A stretch of 60,290 bases of DNA. It comes from Levilactobacillus lindianensis. Its GTDB lineage: Bacteria > Bacillota > Bacilli > Lactobacillales > Lactobacillaceae. The position numbers were made by a program, and so were the translations under genes. Under the pieces are notes generated by a model, which saw nothing but the letters and a program-made list of their open reading frames with translations, made no database searches and was not told the origin of the DNA. This document shows positions 1-9,084 of the stretch, piece after piece. The stretch spans positions 1 to 60,290 of the forward strand of contig NZ_RHOD01000017.1 of assembly GCF_003946095.1 (NCBI RefSeq), read 5' to 3'. Position 1 is the first letter of the stretch. Every line of letters starts with the position of its first letter.

Positions 1-2
1 TA

Positions 3-50
3 CCAAAAAGCTGGTCGGGAGAAATCCGAAGATTCCTCTCAACCAGCTTT
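3..50 (-). terminator. Rho-independent terminator of the LRR adhesin gene
   Basis: Perfect 9-bp inverted repeat (AAAGCTGGT at 7-15 and ACCAGCTTT at 42-50). Read on the minus strand the second arm runs into a short T tract. It lies about 75 bp beyond the stop codon of the adhesin gene at 125. Confidence 0.65.
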
Positions 51-124
51 CATTTTGGAGACTTATGTCACAGCCTCTTAACGTCTATTTCTTTTCAATT
101 CTGCCTAGCGGTGATTTTTCTCGC

Positions 125-2311
125 CTAATGCCGCCGCTTGCTTCGAAAACCAGCTAGCCCTAAGGTGGCAACCAAGACTGCCATCCCCGCAACCAACCAA
201 CTCGTAGAGGAAGCCTCATCAGTTTGCGGCAAAGTCGTCTGGGTAGCTCGTTGGATAGCTGCTGAATTCTCATGACTGGCTAAAGTCATGACACGACCAG
301 TGCTTGTCTTCACTGCTTGTCCCCTCTTGTTGACAACCTTATCGCCTGCTCCCCCGTTAGTTAGCGCGTTCTGCTTCGTTTGGGGTCTTGCGACTGGCTC
401 TCCAATCGCCGCATTATCGCCATCTTGGCCTGATGTTTTGTACGTAAAGGTCACGGTCGAGCCCGCTGTCGTGTAAGTCCCAGTCACTGAACTTGGACTC
501 GTTAACTCGTAACCATCCAATTCGGGTGCGGTAACCGTGTAACTATCCCCGACCGTCCCAGTCTCGACGTGTTGGCTGATGACATGGCCATTCTCGTCAA
601 CGTTAACCACCGTCACCGTTCCGGTAGTGATCCCAGGCGTTGGATCCACTGGAGCGACAGGATACACTGGGTCTTCGCCATTAACGATGTCAAACGTCAC
701 GTAACCCAGATAAGTGTGCCCCGCACCATACTTAGAACTGTAAACATAAATGCTGTAAGTGCCATCTGGGACATCCCCATTAGCTGTCATCATGAAACCT
801 AAGGGATTGTCCGGGTCGGCACTGACCGTGAACAGTGATGACGCATCTTGCTGGGTCTGTGCCCAAGCATCGAAGGTTGAGCCCTTCACATCAGCCGTTG
901 GCGTTCCGGAAACGACCGTCCAACGATTACCAAAGCGTGATAACCCCAAGGTATTGTCCGGATCAATCTGACCAGTGGCATCCTGAACCCCATTGACAAC
1001 ATCCGTGATGGGGTCAAAACTCCTCTGAGTTGGCGTCAGCGTGTAAGTCTTACCACTAATTGTCTGGTAGTAAGCCGATTGGGTGCTGTAGGTCCCTGTA
1101 CTGAAGTGGTTATCATCCGCCCAGAAATCCCCGGTGAACCCGGTAAAGTCTGGCAAATCGCCACTCAGTTGATTACCTTGGACATCGTACTGTACCAAAT
1201 TAGGCCAGTTTGCCGGTGCTGGTAACTTACCCGTTAATTGATTACCATCCACAAGCAATTGGGCCAAATTAGGTAATTGCGTCAGTGGGGAAAGATCTCC
1301 GGTCAGTTGATTGTTAGAAAGTCGCAACTGTGTCAGATTCTGGTAAGCCGCCAAGCCGGCCACAGAACCAGTCAATCCGGTATCAGTTAAGTCTAATTGC
1401 GTCAACTTGGTGTTTTAACCCAGATACGTGTTGACGAAGGTCTCGGGACTCATTTGCATATTAATCTTCACAGCACCCGTATAATCGGCTCCCAACAGCA
1501 TGTAAGTCTTGAGGTCTGGAGCAAAACTCATATCGATCAGACCATTCGTGGGAACGTTGTAGGCCCATTCAAAGGCGGTCGTCTTAGTAAAATACTGAAG
1601 CCCCGTCAGATCATGGATTTCACCAAAAGTGTTAACGTTGGTCTTTTGATAACTCAAGAACAGTGGTGCACTGATATATTGATAGAGGTTGGAGGCGTCG
1701 ATTGTTAGAAATTGATTGCGTTCCGCCTGTTTAACCGCGGCGATCACCCAGCCCTGAGTCGCCTTGTCTGGCATCCACTCATCAGCGTTCTGACCAACGA
1801 TGGATGGCGCCTCTTTAACCAATGTGTTTGGACTCATCATCCGCGAACTTCCTAGCTCATGCGAGGTCGGTTGCTCGTCGTGGGTCACATTGTCTGGTAC
1901 CTTAACATTCGAAGCGACCTTATCTTTTTCCAAAGATTGATTGGACGCTTGGCCCGGCTGTTTATCCGGGTTCCCGTCCTGCACAGACCCCGGCGTCTCG
2001 GCTGGTTGCTGCAACTTGTCTGCATCATCTAGCTTGTCTGCATCGTCTAGCTTGTCTGCATCATCTAGCTTGTCTGCTTGGTCGTCACCCTCTGTGACAT
2101 CCGCTTCAACCTCATCCTTAACTTCAGGTTGAGCCTTAGCAACCTCCGTCGTGGTCGGTTCGTTAGTCGGTGCGACTTCCGCCTGCGCCGTCGTGATTCC
2201 TGTCAGGCCTAACCCCAACGCAATAACGGTAATACTGGCGTAAACCCAGCGCTTGCCGGCCTTGTAACTCTTGTAGTGTTCCTTGGCTTGTCCCATCATT
2301 GGTGTCCTCAT
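125..2311 (-). pseudogene. LRR and MucBP-containing LPXTG surface adhesin, interrupted by an in-frame TAA
   Basis: Reading from 2311, the product starts with a KxYKxGKxW-type signal peptide (YKAGKRW near residue 18, then a hydrophobic stretch ending in TTAQAE), has an acidic low-complexity linker with a repeated DADKLD unit, and then a region whose last segments resemble leucine-rich repeats. The frame is stopped by TAA at 1415-1417 and resumes in the same frame (N-T-K-L-T-Q-L-D) through further LRRs of the form L-x-x-N-Q-L-T-G, a MucBP-like domain and a LPQTDE sorting signal with hydrophobic tail and RSKRRH. No frame change is needed, so a single base substitution explains the break. The truncated product would be secreted but not anchored. 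RBS GAGGAGG precedes the ATG. A downstream TTG at 1405 could start the second half, but it would lack any signal peptide, so I treat the locus as one broken gene (729 codons). Confidence 0.85.
2013..2084 (-). repeat. Four 18-bp tandem repeats coding for DADKLD
   Basis: Four head-to-tail 18-bp units (the fourth diverged) lie in the linker of the LRR adhesin. They are translated as a repeated Asp/Lys/Leu hexapeptide. Such in-frame units can expand or contract by slippage without changing frame. Confidence 0.8.
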
Positions 2312-2462
2312 GATTGCTTCCTCCTCGTGAAGTAAAACCTGCCCTAGTCAGTTTGTTTCTGTATGCGCTTACAATTTAATTTAAACAGTCAAGCGGCATG
2401 CATGGTTAAATTTATTTGTTCACCACATATTTCAAAATGTGGATAGTCGTCTCTACACCTGT

Positions 2463-2490
2463 ATTATAACTGAACTGAAAGGTATTTCAA
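2463..2490 (-). promoter_or_regulatory. Promoter of the LRR adhesin gene
   Basis: On the minus strand TTGAAA (2485-2490) and TATAAT (2463-2468) are separated by 16 bp. The start codon is about 150 nt downstream, leaving a long 5' leader that contains a small hairpin (CCACAT with ATGTGG near 2425-2445). The rest of the 2312-2716 interval shows no gene. Confidence 0.6.
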
Positions 2491-2716
2491 GGATTAATCG
2501 TTAATTGAGTTGACTAGTATTTAAGTTAAACGTTTTATCACCAACGAAGTCTGCCAACATGGCCATCACACGATCCTTTCAAACCCGATTCAGGCCATGA
2601 TTTTAGCTGACTTGACCGATTAGGCTAATTCACCACCAACGTCATAGTTATCTCGATTTACTTTCTAGAGGCTATATATTTGAACCGGGTATGAACGAGA
2701 TCTTGCTTCTACTCAC

Positions 2717-2747
2717 AAAAAAAGGACGACACCCGCAGACATCGTCC
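2717..2747 (-). terminator. Terminator after the 289-residue hypothetical gene
   Basis: On the minus strand GGACGA and TCGTCC arms enclose a 12-nt loop and are followed by seven T residues. Confidence 0.85.
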
Positions 2748-2763
2748 CTAAAACAATTTTCAA

Positions 2764-3633
2764 TTAAGGTCGCTGATCGACAAGCTCACTGCCAGTAACC
2801 CGATAAGCCAGCTGGTCGTCGATGGCCTGAACCAGCGGATCAATCATCTCAGCCCACAGCGGATTGGTTGTACCATCCGCTAAGACCCGTTCAGTTCGTC
2901 GGAAGTAGACGCGGGCCCCCTTGGCCGGTTGAAGTGCCACTAACTCTGGCAGATCCAGAACGGCCGCCCGGTTACGTTTGTTGATCTGGATATAGTTTAT
3001 CAGGGCCTTGGCCAGATCCCCCTGGATATCCACAATGTGCTTGTCCGCACCTAGTGGCAGGAAGGAGTTCTCCGGATCACCCACTAGCGTCACGTAGCTC
3101 TGCCAGTCATTGTGCACCGGCCAATCGTGCCCGGGATTCTTGCTCAACAGTCGACGTGTCGGCGTATCGATATAGGGCAGGTGATTCTCAATGGCTTGTC
3201 CGTCACCCAAATAAGCCGGCGCCTCCTGAAACTGTTGCTGGAGGGCCGCCAACGTTAATGGTGGGTTATCCAACTGCCATTTCACCTGCGCCTGTACCGT
3301 CATGACGGTATCAATCTGCACGTGCGTGGCGTTCTTCCATGACGGGCGCCCCTTCTCTGGGGCTGGTAAAGCCAGGAAGATGATCACTGACCCCACCGGA
3401 ACATCCTCCAGTAGCGACCCTTGGTAGCGATTGCCATGGGCGTGACAGAACGTGTAGAGAAAGTTTGGCGCCCAGACATAAGGATCTTCATTGTCACCAC
3501 CGACGGCATCCACCCCAATGGTTAGATCGGTCTCGGCCACGTGCACCGGGACCTCTTGACGAACATTGTGAGGAACTAAGAACACCCGAGGGGCATTCGT
3601 CAGCAGTTCCGTTAAAGTCTTCTGTTGTTTCAT
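2764..3633 (-). CDS. Hypothetical cytoplasmic protein, 289 residues
   Basis: I do not recognise the family. The protein has no signal peptide and no clear membrane segment. It is rich in Asp, Pro and Trp and carries short motifs such as GVDAVGGDNEDPY near residue 40 and LPALPEKGRPSW-like text in the middle; these give no functional clue to me. The start is an ATG with a weak purine-rich upstream region (AGAAAAG). It lies 28 bp downstream of map in the same direction, so it may be cotranscribed with it, and it ends in a good terminator. Codon use resembles the neighbouring core genes, and the reading frame is intact, so I consider it a real gene of unknown role. Confidence 0.75.
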   Translation of the reverse strand: MKQQKTLTELLTNAPRVFLVPHNVRQEVPVHVAETDLTIGVDAVGGDNEDPYVWAPNFLYTFCHAHGNRYQGSLLEDVPVGSVIIFLALPAPEKGRPSWKNATHVQIDTVMTVQAQVKWQLDNPPLTLAALQQQFQEAPAYLGDGQAIENHLPYIDTPTRRLLSKNPGHDWPVHNDWQSYVTLVGDPENSFLPLGADKHIVDIQGDLAKALINYIQINKRNRAAVLDLPELVALQPAKGARVYFRRTERVLADGTTNPLWAEMIDPLVQAIDDQLAYRVTGSELVDQRP

Positions 3634-3661
3634 CTTTTCTAACCCAACTTTCTTGACTGAC

Positions 3662-4450
3662 CTATGGTAACAAATATTTAGCGTCGCGTTCGTGGTCGAA
3701 TGACGTCAAAATCTTGGGGCCGTCTTCGGTCACAACTAAGGTGTGCTCGTACTGACAGCTCAGGCTACCATCGACTGTGTGAATCGTCCAGCCATCGTCA
3801 TCTGGGCCGGAACATTCGTAGGAGCCCACGTTAATCATGGGTTCAATGGTGATGGTCATTCCCGCCTTGAGGCGTTTGCCGTGACCGGGCTTACCGTAAT
3901 GGGGCACGTCGGGACTCTCGTGCATCGTCGGCCCAATGCCATGACCAATGTAATCACGAACCACGCCGTAATCCAATTGGTTTTCCGCGTAATCTTGAAT
4001 GGCAAAGCCAATATCCCCAATCCGGTTACCCACGACTGCCTGGTCAATCCCCAGATAAAGGGCCTTGCGCGTCACGTCCATCAACTTCTGAACCTCAGGA
4101 GACGCCTTACCCACCACGATGGCGTGGCACGCGTCGCTCAGGTAACCCTTGTAGTCGATCACCGTGTCGAGCTTGATGAGATCGCCATTCTTAACGATGA
4201 TGTCCTTGCTGGGACAACCATGACAGATGACGTCGTTGACACTGATACACGTCGAGTACTTGTACCCTTCGAAGTTCAGTTCACCGGGCGTTGCGCCGTG
4301 ATCCACGATGTATTTGTAGGAAAAGTGGTCGATGTCCCAGGTGCTCATCCCTGGCTGAATGTAGTCTTCTAATTTGTGAAACAAGCCCGCTAAAATGTCG
4401 CCAGCGGCCTGCATCCCCGCAATTTCGCGGTCTGATTTTAAAGTAATCAT
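3662..4450 (-). CDS. map: Methionine aminopeptidase, type I
   Basis: Removes the N-terminal methionine from nascent proteins in the cytoplasm. The metal-binding set of the family is visible in order: Asp in KLDTVIDYKGY and LSDACHA, His in GHGIGPTMHE, Glu in TIEPM and Glu in QYEHTLVV. The length of about 262 residues fits type I enzymes. I place the start at 4450 (M-I-T-L-K-S), because an AGGAGG motif lies 5 nt upstream; the longer frame to 4513 has no ribosome binding site and adds a non-conserved leader. The insertion CSGPDDDGWT near the C-terminus is seen in lactobacillar MetAP homologues as far as I recall. The gene is followed by the hypothetical gene at 2764 in the same direction. Confidence 0.95.
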   Translation of the reverse strand: MITLKSDREIAGMQAAGDILAGLFHKLEDYIQPGMSTWDIDHFSYKYIVDHGATPGELNFEGYKYSTCISVNDVICHGCPSKDIIVKNGDLIKLDTVIDYKGYLSDACHAIVVGKASPEVQKLMDVTRKALYLGIDQAVVGNRIGDIGFAIQDYAENQLDYGVVRDYIGHGIGPTMHESPDVPHYGKPGHGKRLKAGMTITIEPMINVGSYECSGPDDDGWTIHTVDGSLSCQYEHTLVVTEDGPKILTSFDHERDAKYLLP

Positions 4451-4600
4451 GTGTCCTCCTGTGAAATAAAAATGATTACCTCCCAGTATACGCTTGCGAT
4501 CGCCTGGCGCCAAAGGAAAAATGGACTGGATAACTACTGAAAAGTTTTGATAAACGTTTTACACTATACCGATACCATTACTAGTTTCAACATAAGCGAT

Positions 4601-4831
4601 GAGGCGTTAGACATCCTATTTAGTCGAAGGGGGCCAGGGATGGAACCAGCCGTGAAGATGTTGTTAGACCGAGCGTTGCTTCTCGGCCTTACAACACGGG
4701 TGAATTTGAAGACGCCGACCCTGGCGGCTTCAAATCGAGCGAGAAGCCCACAGGGCTGAAGCGTCCCCACAGCAAATGGAATCCCTGGCAGCCGCAGACG
4801 ACCAATTTAGGCGGCCCATAGTTAACGCCTC
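4601..4831. ncRNA. Candidate structured RNA element, copy A
   Basis: This stretch lies in the 450-bp gap between map and the NTF2-like gene and has a close relative at 27813-28022. Paired segments seen here: outer stem GAGGCGTTA (4601-4609) with TAACGCCTC (4823-4831); closing stem GCCAGGGAT (4632-4640) with ATCCCTGGC (4780-4789 region); stem TGTTGT/ACAACA plus CCGAG/CTCGG around 4658-4697; stem TTTGAAG/CTTCAAA with CGCC/GGCG around 4706-4734. The same stems are kept in copy B by different base pairs. Conserved unpaired blocks include GCTGAAGCGTCCCCACAGCA. No coding frame is shared by both copies. Transcribed strand is unknown; the plus strand is assumed for the pairing description. It could also be a small non-autonomous mobile repeat. 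Confidence 0.6.
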
Positions 4832-4899
4832 AATCCGTTGACTTTTCAAAGGTGAGATGGTTTGATAGGACTATCTTGAACCACTAAGGAGTCTTACTG

Positions 4900-5232
4900 A
4901 TGGATGATTTAACGTTACCCGCTGCGATTACGGCCTTCATCAACACCACGAATGCCAGCGACTCTGCCGGGTTTGTCGCCTTATTTACCCCAGATGCCGT
5001 GCTAAATGACTGGGGCACCGAATACCATGGCACAGACGGAATTGCCTCCTGGAACCAGACCGACAACATTGGCAAACAATCGCACTTCGAACTCGCTGAC
5101 TTTCGTCAGACTGATCCACAGACCTGGATCGTTGATATAGTGGTCACCGGAAATGGCTTCAACGGCACGAGTCCCTTCCAGTTCACCGTTAGCCAAGACC
5201 ACCTTCAAGAAGTTAAGATTCTACCAGACTAA
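4900..5232 (+). CDS. NTF2-like / SnoaL-like domain protein
   Basis: A 110-residue soluble protein with the typical SnoaL/NTF2-like start (helical segment with F-x-x-x-x-N-x-x-D, then LFTPDAVLNDWGTEYHG, a beta strand, and a C-terminal strand ending EVKILPD). Members of this cone-shaped fold bind small hydrophobic ligands or act as hydrolases or isomerases; the substrate here cannot be told. RBS AAGGAG lies 8 nt before the ATG. It is monocistronic: structured element A precedes it and a terminator follows directly. Confidence 0.8.
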   Translation: MDDLTLPAAITAFINTTNASDSAGFVALFTPDAVLNDWGTEYHGTDGIASWNQTDNIGKQSHFELADFRQTDPQTWIVDIVVTGNGFNGTSPFQFTVSQDHLQEVKILPD

Positions 5233-5243
5233 TCCTGAAACTT

Positions 5244-5273
5244 AGGCGAGCAATCGATGCTCGTCTTTTTATT
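5244..5273 (+). terminator. Terminator after the NTF2-like gene
   Basis: GGCGAGCA and TGCTCGTC arms with a 5-nt loop, then TTTTTATTT. The following stretch to 5606 has no gene; it is the AT-rich leader of the LPXTG adhesin, in which I could not fix a convincing promoter. Confidence 0.85.
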
Positions 5274-5606
5274 TGTCGGTAACAACCTTCAAAAATTGTG
5301 ATATGCAGAAATTACAAACTTTTAGTCAGTAAATAACGCCACATAGGCACGATGTTTTTAACCCGTTGCAACCGTTTCTCCCCGCGGTATGAAGGCCCTA
5401 ATCGTTTAATCCAATTGTCGCCAAATATTTGACAGTTTGACTATCACCACGCCTGTAAACCACGGGATTATTTTTACGGTTTAATCAATGTGTAAATAAA
5501 TAGTTTTGTGGTAACATTACCTCTATAAGAAACCATTCGACCGCGGCGTTCTCCTCGGGTTATTTGTCGTTAGCTGCTCGGCCAAAATGAGTGAGGAGAA
5601 ATGACA

Positions 5607-8240
5607 ATGAATATCCGCAAAATTGAGGACCATTCACAAACTACTAAGCTTCATTTCAAACTTTATAAAGCAGGAAAATTATGGCTAGTGGGCGCAATTG
5701 CCTCTGGCGTTCTCGTTGCGGGATTAGGTGTCTCAACCACTGCCAACGCCGCTACGAATGAGGACGATGACAATCTTGCTGAAGTGGCGGATTCCGGGAC
5801 AGTTCCCCCGAAATCTGTAAAGCTAGCAACATCAACCGCTGATCCAGCTTCGTCTACTGCTGATCTGGTACACTCTGTTGCTAGTCCAGCTTCATCAACC
5901 GCTGATCCGGTACACTCTGTTGCTAGTCCAGCTTCATCAACCGCTGATCCGGTACACTCTGTTGCTAGTCCGGCTTCGTCTACTGCTGATCCGGCACATT
6001 CTGTTGCTAGTCCAGCTTCATCAACCGCTGATCCAGCACATTCTGGCGCTAATTCGACTCTGTCTGCCGCTGATCCAGCTTCCGATCTTCACACTAATTC
6101 ATTGCCTAGGATGCTGGCTCCTGTCGCCGAAGATACTCCCGTTGTCAAAACTGGTAAGGATATCAATGGCACACCGGTAACCGGGACCCTTGTCACAAAG
6201 CAACCCGCTTTAGCGAATTTTTACGTGAGTCTTGGTGGTAGCAAATATGTTCCCTACAATTCGATGGCCCTAGTTGGATTGGTTCCGTATGACACCGAAA
6301 ACTTTGCTGATGATGATTTCCCCGAAAGTGTCTACGGCTTTTACGTTATCCTCCCTGTGTCAATCTCAGCGACGTTAAAACATGTTCAAGATGGTGCCGA
6401 CGCTTACGTCAAAAAGCTTCAGGCCGATGTTAATCCCACAAACGGCGTTCCGTACGTCAATGTCTCAACTCTCACCGTCTCTCAGCTCAGCAACACCAGC
6501 GACGACCGTCAGGTGTTCTACTTCAAACCAAACGCCGAAGCCCAATTCACCGGTAAGGACGGCATACGGGGATTTTCTAGCCAAATTCACATGGAGACCC
6601 TAGTTTCCACGGCACCTTCAACTAATCCTCAAACATACACTTCTTTAACAGTTAATAACCCCAGTGGAACGCCAATTGAGTTGGCAACTACCGACGTACT
6701 TTACATGGGAATTGGTGATCAAACCTATGCCAACACCAATAGCGGCTATATGAGTCTCAATGCAGTCAACCTTTTTGGACCTAATGCGGCTGACTGGCCG
6801 GATACTAACTTAGTTGGTATTTGGAAAAATAACGGGGCCGACGTAAACGCCAACTACGGAAAACTCGATTACGTCGCGATTCAAGTAAAGAGTAACTATC
6901 AGGTTAGCTTGGTCGCTAACCCCTCAAAAACGATATATAGCGGTACCCTCTATACCGGCGCCCCTGGAACCCAGATTAACCCTGCCGAATTGATGAGTAC
7001 CACGGTCGATAAAAAATACACAAGTCGTTACTGGCGGCCGCAATACATGGGAACCGATCCCAACAATCCCGTCGCTCAGGCACGCCCGACCACGGCCCTG
7101 TTAGAGCCGACCAAAATTGACTTGACATCCGTCAGCGATACGACACCCGTTCCCGGTCAAACTTACTATTTCTACACAAATTATATTCAAACTAAGCTTG
7201 ATTCTAGTGACAAAACCTTTTATGCCGGAAATAAAAACAGCTGGGATCCTGCCGATACTTTAAAGGGACTTGCCCCTGATGGTAGCCCGTTAACGGTAGA
7301 TCAGGCTATCGCCGGTAACACACCTGACTTGGGAAAAATCATCATGACGATTAAAGATAGTGCTGGTAAGGTTATCACGCAAGCCGATCTACAAAAAGCT
7401 ATACAGAAGCCTGGAACCTATACTGTGACCTACGAGTATGACGACGCGCAAGGCAATAACAACCATTATGTTTCAGGATCTCAAATAATTTCGACGATTG
7501 CCACATCGACAATCACTGTCAAGCCAGCCGCCAGCACCTTAACCGTAGCGGACCAATCTATCACGGCCGGAACCAAGTGGACGCCAACCGACGCCATCAC
7601 TGGCCAAACAGCTGTCGACGGGACTCGCATTGCCACACCAACTATAGGCACCGCAGCCGATGGTTCCAAGATTGCGGTTACTATCATGGACAGTGACAAT
7701 AACACGCTCGACCCAGCAACCTTTGATGCTAGCACGCCCGGGACTTATACCCTGACCTACACGTACACAGATGCCAACGGTAATGTCGTGACCCCCGATC
7801 AGGTTACACTGACCGTCAACGCGCCGACAATTCCCGATAGCGGTAGCAATACCTCGACGGGAAACACTAATACAAACAATCCAACGACCGATCCCGGGTC
7901 GACGGGTACTGGTACGACAACGCCGGATAAGCCGACGACGCCTTCTAAACCAACGACACCAGCCAAGCCAATATTGAAGACCGTTCACGCCCCTCAGGTT
8001 ACGCCTGTACCCAAACACCCCGGTGAACACCAACACCCAACGTCTATGGGTACTGCACCCGCAAAGGGCGTTCAAACGACCGGTGGACATGCGATGACGA
8101 CCTCAGCGAATGCTGAGCAATCGGCCAACAGTGCTACTCTGCCACAAACTAGCGAACAGAACACACCGTGGCTAGCCGAATTGGGACTCGTTTTGTTATC
8201 CTTAAGCCAAACTCTCGTGATTCGCCGGAAACAAGATTAA
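5607..8240 (+). CDS. LPXTG-anchored surface adhesin with KxYKxGKxW signal peptide and Ig-like domains
   Basis: A cell-wall protein of 877 residues. The N-terminus has the extended signal peptide (LYKAGKLW followed by a hydrophobic segment and cleavage after STTANA). Residues about 80-150 are a Ser/Ala/Pro/Thr linker with five 14-residue repeats. The central 500 residues hold an uncharacterised globular region that I cannot assign. Two Ig-like beta-sandwich repeats follow (each ending in a GTYTLTYTYTD-like or GTYTVTYEYDD-like strand), then a Thr/Pro/Asn stalk, LPQTSE and a hydrophobic tail with RRKQD. I choose 5607 rather than 5601 because GAGGAG at 5593-5598 is 8 nt from the second ATG but only 2 nt from the first. 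The protein should be exported, then linked to peptidoglycan by sortase. Binding partner is unknown. Confidence 0.9.
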   Translation: MNIRKIEDHSQTTKLHFKLYKAGKLWLVGAIASGVLVAGLGVSTTANAATNEDDDNLAEVADSGTVPPKSVKLATSTADPASSTADLVHSVASPASSTADPVHSVASPASSTADPVHSVASPASSTADPAHSVASPASSTADPAHSGANSTLSAADPASDLHTNSLPRMLAPVAEDTPVVKTGKDINGTPVTGTLVTKQPALANFYVSLGGSKYVPYNSMALVGLVPYDTENFADDDFPESVYGFYVILPVSISATLKHVQDGADAYVKKLQADVNPTNGVPYVNVSTLTVSQLSNTSDDRQVFYFKPNAEAQFTGKDGIRGFSSQIHMETLVSTAPSTNPQTYTSLTVNNPSGTPIELATTDVLYMGIGDQTYANTNSGYMSLNAVNLFGPNAADWPDTNLVGIWKNNGADVNANYGKLDYVAIQVKSNYQVSLVANPSKTIYSGTLYTGAPGTQINPAELMSTTVDKKYTSRYWRPQYMGTDPNNPVAQARPTTALLEPTKIDLTSVSDTTPVPGQTYYFYTNYIQTKLDSSDKTFYAGNKNSWDPADTLKGLAPDGSPLTVDQAIAGNTPDLGKIIMTIKDSAGKVITQADLQKAIQKPGTYTVTYEYDDAQGNNNHYVSGSQIISTIATSTITVKPAASTLTVADQSITAGTKWTPTDAITGQTAVDGTRIATPTIGTAADGSKIAVTIMDSDNNTLDPATFDASTPGTYTLTYTYTDANGNVVTPDQVTLTVNAPTIPDSGSNTSTGNTNTNNPTTDPGSTGTGTTTPDKPTTPSKPTTPAKPILKTVHAPQVTPVPKHPGEHQHPTSMGTAPAKGVQTTGGHAMTTSANAEQSANSATLPQTSEQNTPWLAELGLVLLSLSQTLVIRRKQD
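5844..6053 (+). repeat. Five 42-bp tandem repeats in the adhesin linker
   Basis: Five units start at 5844, 5886, 5928, 5970 and 6012 with exact 42-bp spacing. Each codes for PASSTADPxHSVAS with small variations. Because 42 is divisible by three, changes in copy number would alter stalk length but keep the frame. Confidence 0.9.
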
Positions 8241-8255
8241 CTGAACAGAATTCCT

Positions 8256-8293
8256 AACGCGTTGCGGTCATCAGGCTGTGACGCGTTTTTCTT
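8256..8293 (+). terminator. Terminator of the 879-residue-class adhesin gene
   Basis: AACGCGT and ACGCGTT arms with inner pairing, followed by TTTTCTT, 16 bp after the stop codon. Confidence 0.7.
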
Positions 8294-8337
8294 GTAAGAT
8301 TACTGCAATCACCTTACATTGGTGCAAGCGGTGCCCC

Positions 8338-8568
8338 ATGAAGTCCATAAAAAAGCAAATTTTAAATGGCGAAACTATTCTGCCAATTCCTAGAGAAATT
8401 GAAGCTAGCGTTGACTACTACGATGTCTATTCGGGTCGAAACGAAGCCATTGTTTATTTACCTAGAATTCCAAATCCCTTTAACAACGCTGAATTTATTA
8501 AAAACCATCAACATGCCTTGCTTCAAGACGATCTACTTAACGCCTATTTACGACATGACGGCTTCTAA
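8338..8568 (+). CDS. Small hypothetical protein, possibly antitoxin-like
   Basis: A 76-residue frame starting MKSIKKQILNGETILPIPRE. The N-terminal pattern (basic start, then ILPIPREIEAS) is loosely like the beta-rich DNA-binding end of MazE/AbrB-type antitoxins, but this is weak. The ribosome binding site is poor and the gene begins just behind the adhesin terminator. No toxin frame follows; the next 200 bp lead into the asnA T-box. It could be an orphan antitoxin remnant or a spurious frame. Confidence 0.4.
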   Translation: MKSIKKQILNGETILPIPREIEASVDYYDVYSGRNEAIVYLPRIPNPFNNAEFIKNHQHALLQDDLLNAYLRHDGF

Positions 8569-8729
8569 CTGCTATCGAAGAGCGCTCCCCCTACTAGTAC
8601 TAACGAAATCCGCCGCCAGTTTTTCGCAGGTTTTTCAAAAACTTTTTTCAAACTGTGAAAACTCTTAGAACAACGGGGGTTTGGTCACGATTTCATAAGA
8701 AAATTACTCATTTCTTTTTAATTTTCCTG

Positions 8730-8760
8730 TTTACAAATCAAAAAAAGATGCTAGTATAGG
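8730..8760 (+). promoter_or_regulatory. Promoter of the T-box/asnA unit
   Basis: TTACAA (8731-8736) and TATAGG (8755-8760) with an 18-bp spacer, 15-20 bp before the first conserved T-box bases. Confidence 0.55.
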
Positions 8761-8774
8761 TTTCACAAGATAAA

Positions 8775-9056
8775 AAACGGAGGAAAGACAAGTACGATTC
8801 GTCAACCTGCCAGTGAGTTGGGAGCTAGTGAAAACCCAATCAGCGTTGACCTATCCGAATAACACTTTCTTAGTTGCTGACCGAACCAACCTTGGTTGAA
8901 GTAAGTTAAGCCGTGACCGATACGTTACCATCGGTGGAGTATGATTGTACTCCAATTGAGCTGGTCTATTTGAGATAGACAACTTGGGTGGTACCGCGAA
9001 AGTAGCCTTTCGTCCCTTGATTTTCTGAGGGGACGGAAGGCTTTTTCTTTTGTCTT
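8775..9056 (+). promoter_or_regulatory. T-box riboswitch, asparagine-specific, controlling asnA
   Basis: The leader carries the T-box consensus GGTGGTACCGCG at about 8987-8999, followed by a strong terminator (AGCCTTTCGTCCC pairing with GGGACGGAAGGCT, then T tract, to 9056). Upstream is a long stem I region with an AGTA-type element. An AAC triplet followed by A at 8861-8864 sits where the specifier codon is expected, which matches asparagine and the downstream enzyme. Uncharged tRNA-Asn should pair with specifier and T-box to favour the antiterminator and switch asnA on. Confidence 0.93.
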
Positions 9057-9084
9057 AATCCAACACGTAAAGGAGAAATGGACC

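Noticed and set aside
3856-4047. Minus-strand 63-codon frame and a long plus-strand frame inside map
   Set aside because: They overlap a complete methionine aminopeptidase gene and lack start signals.
4547-4770. Overlapping short open frames on both strands inside structured element A
   Set aside because: They have no RBS and no counterpart frame in the related copy at 27.8 kb, where changes follow stems rather than codons.
5844-6053. CRISPR-like array
   Set aside because: The 42-bp units are contiguous, without spacers, and lie in frame inside an adhesin gene.
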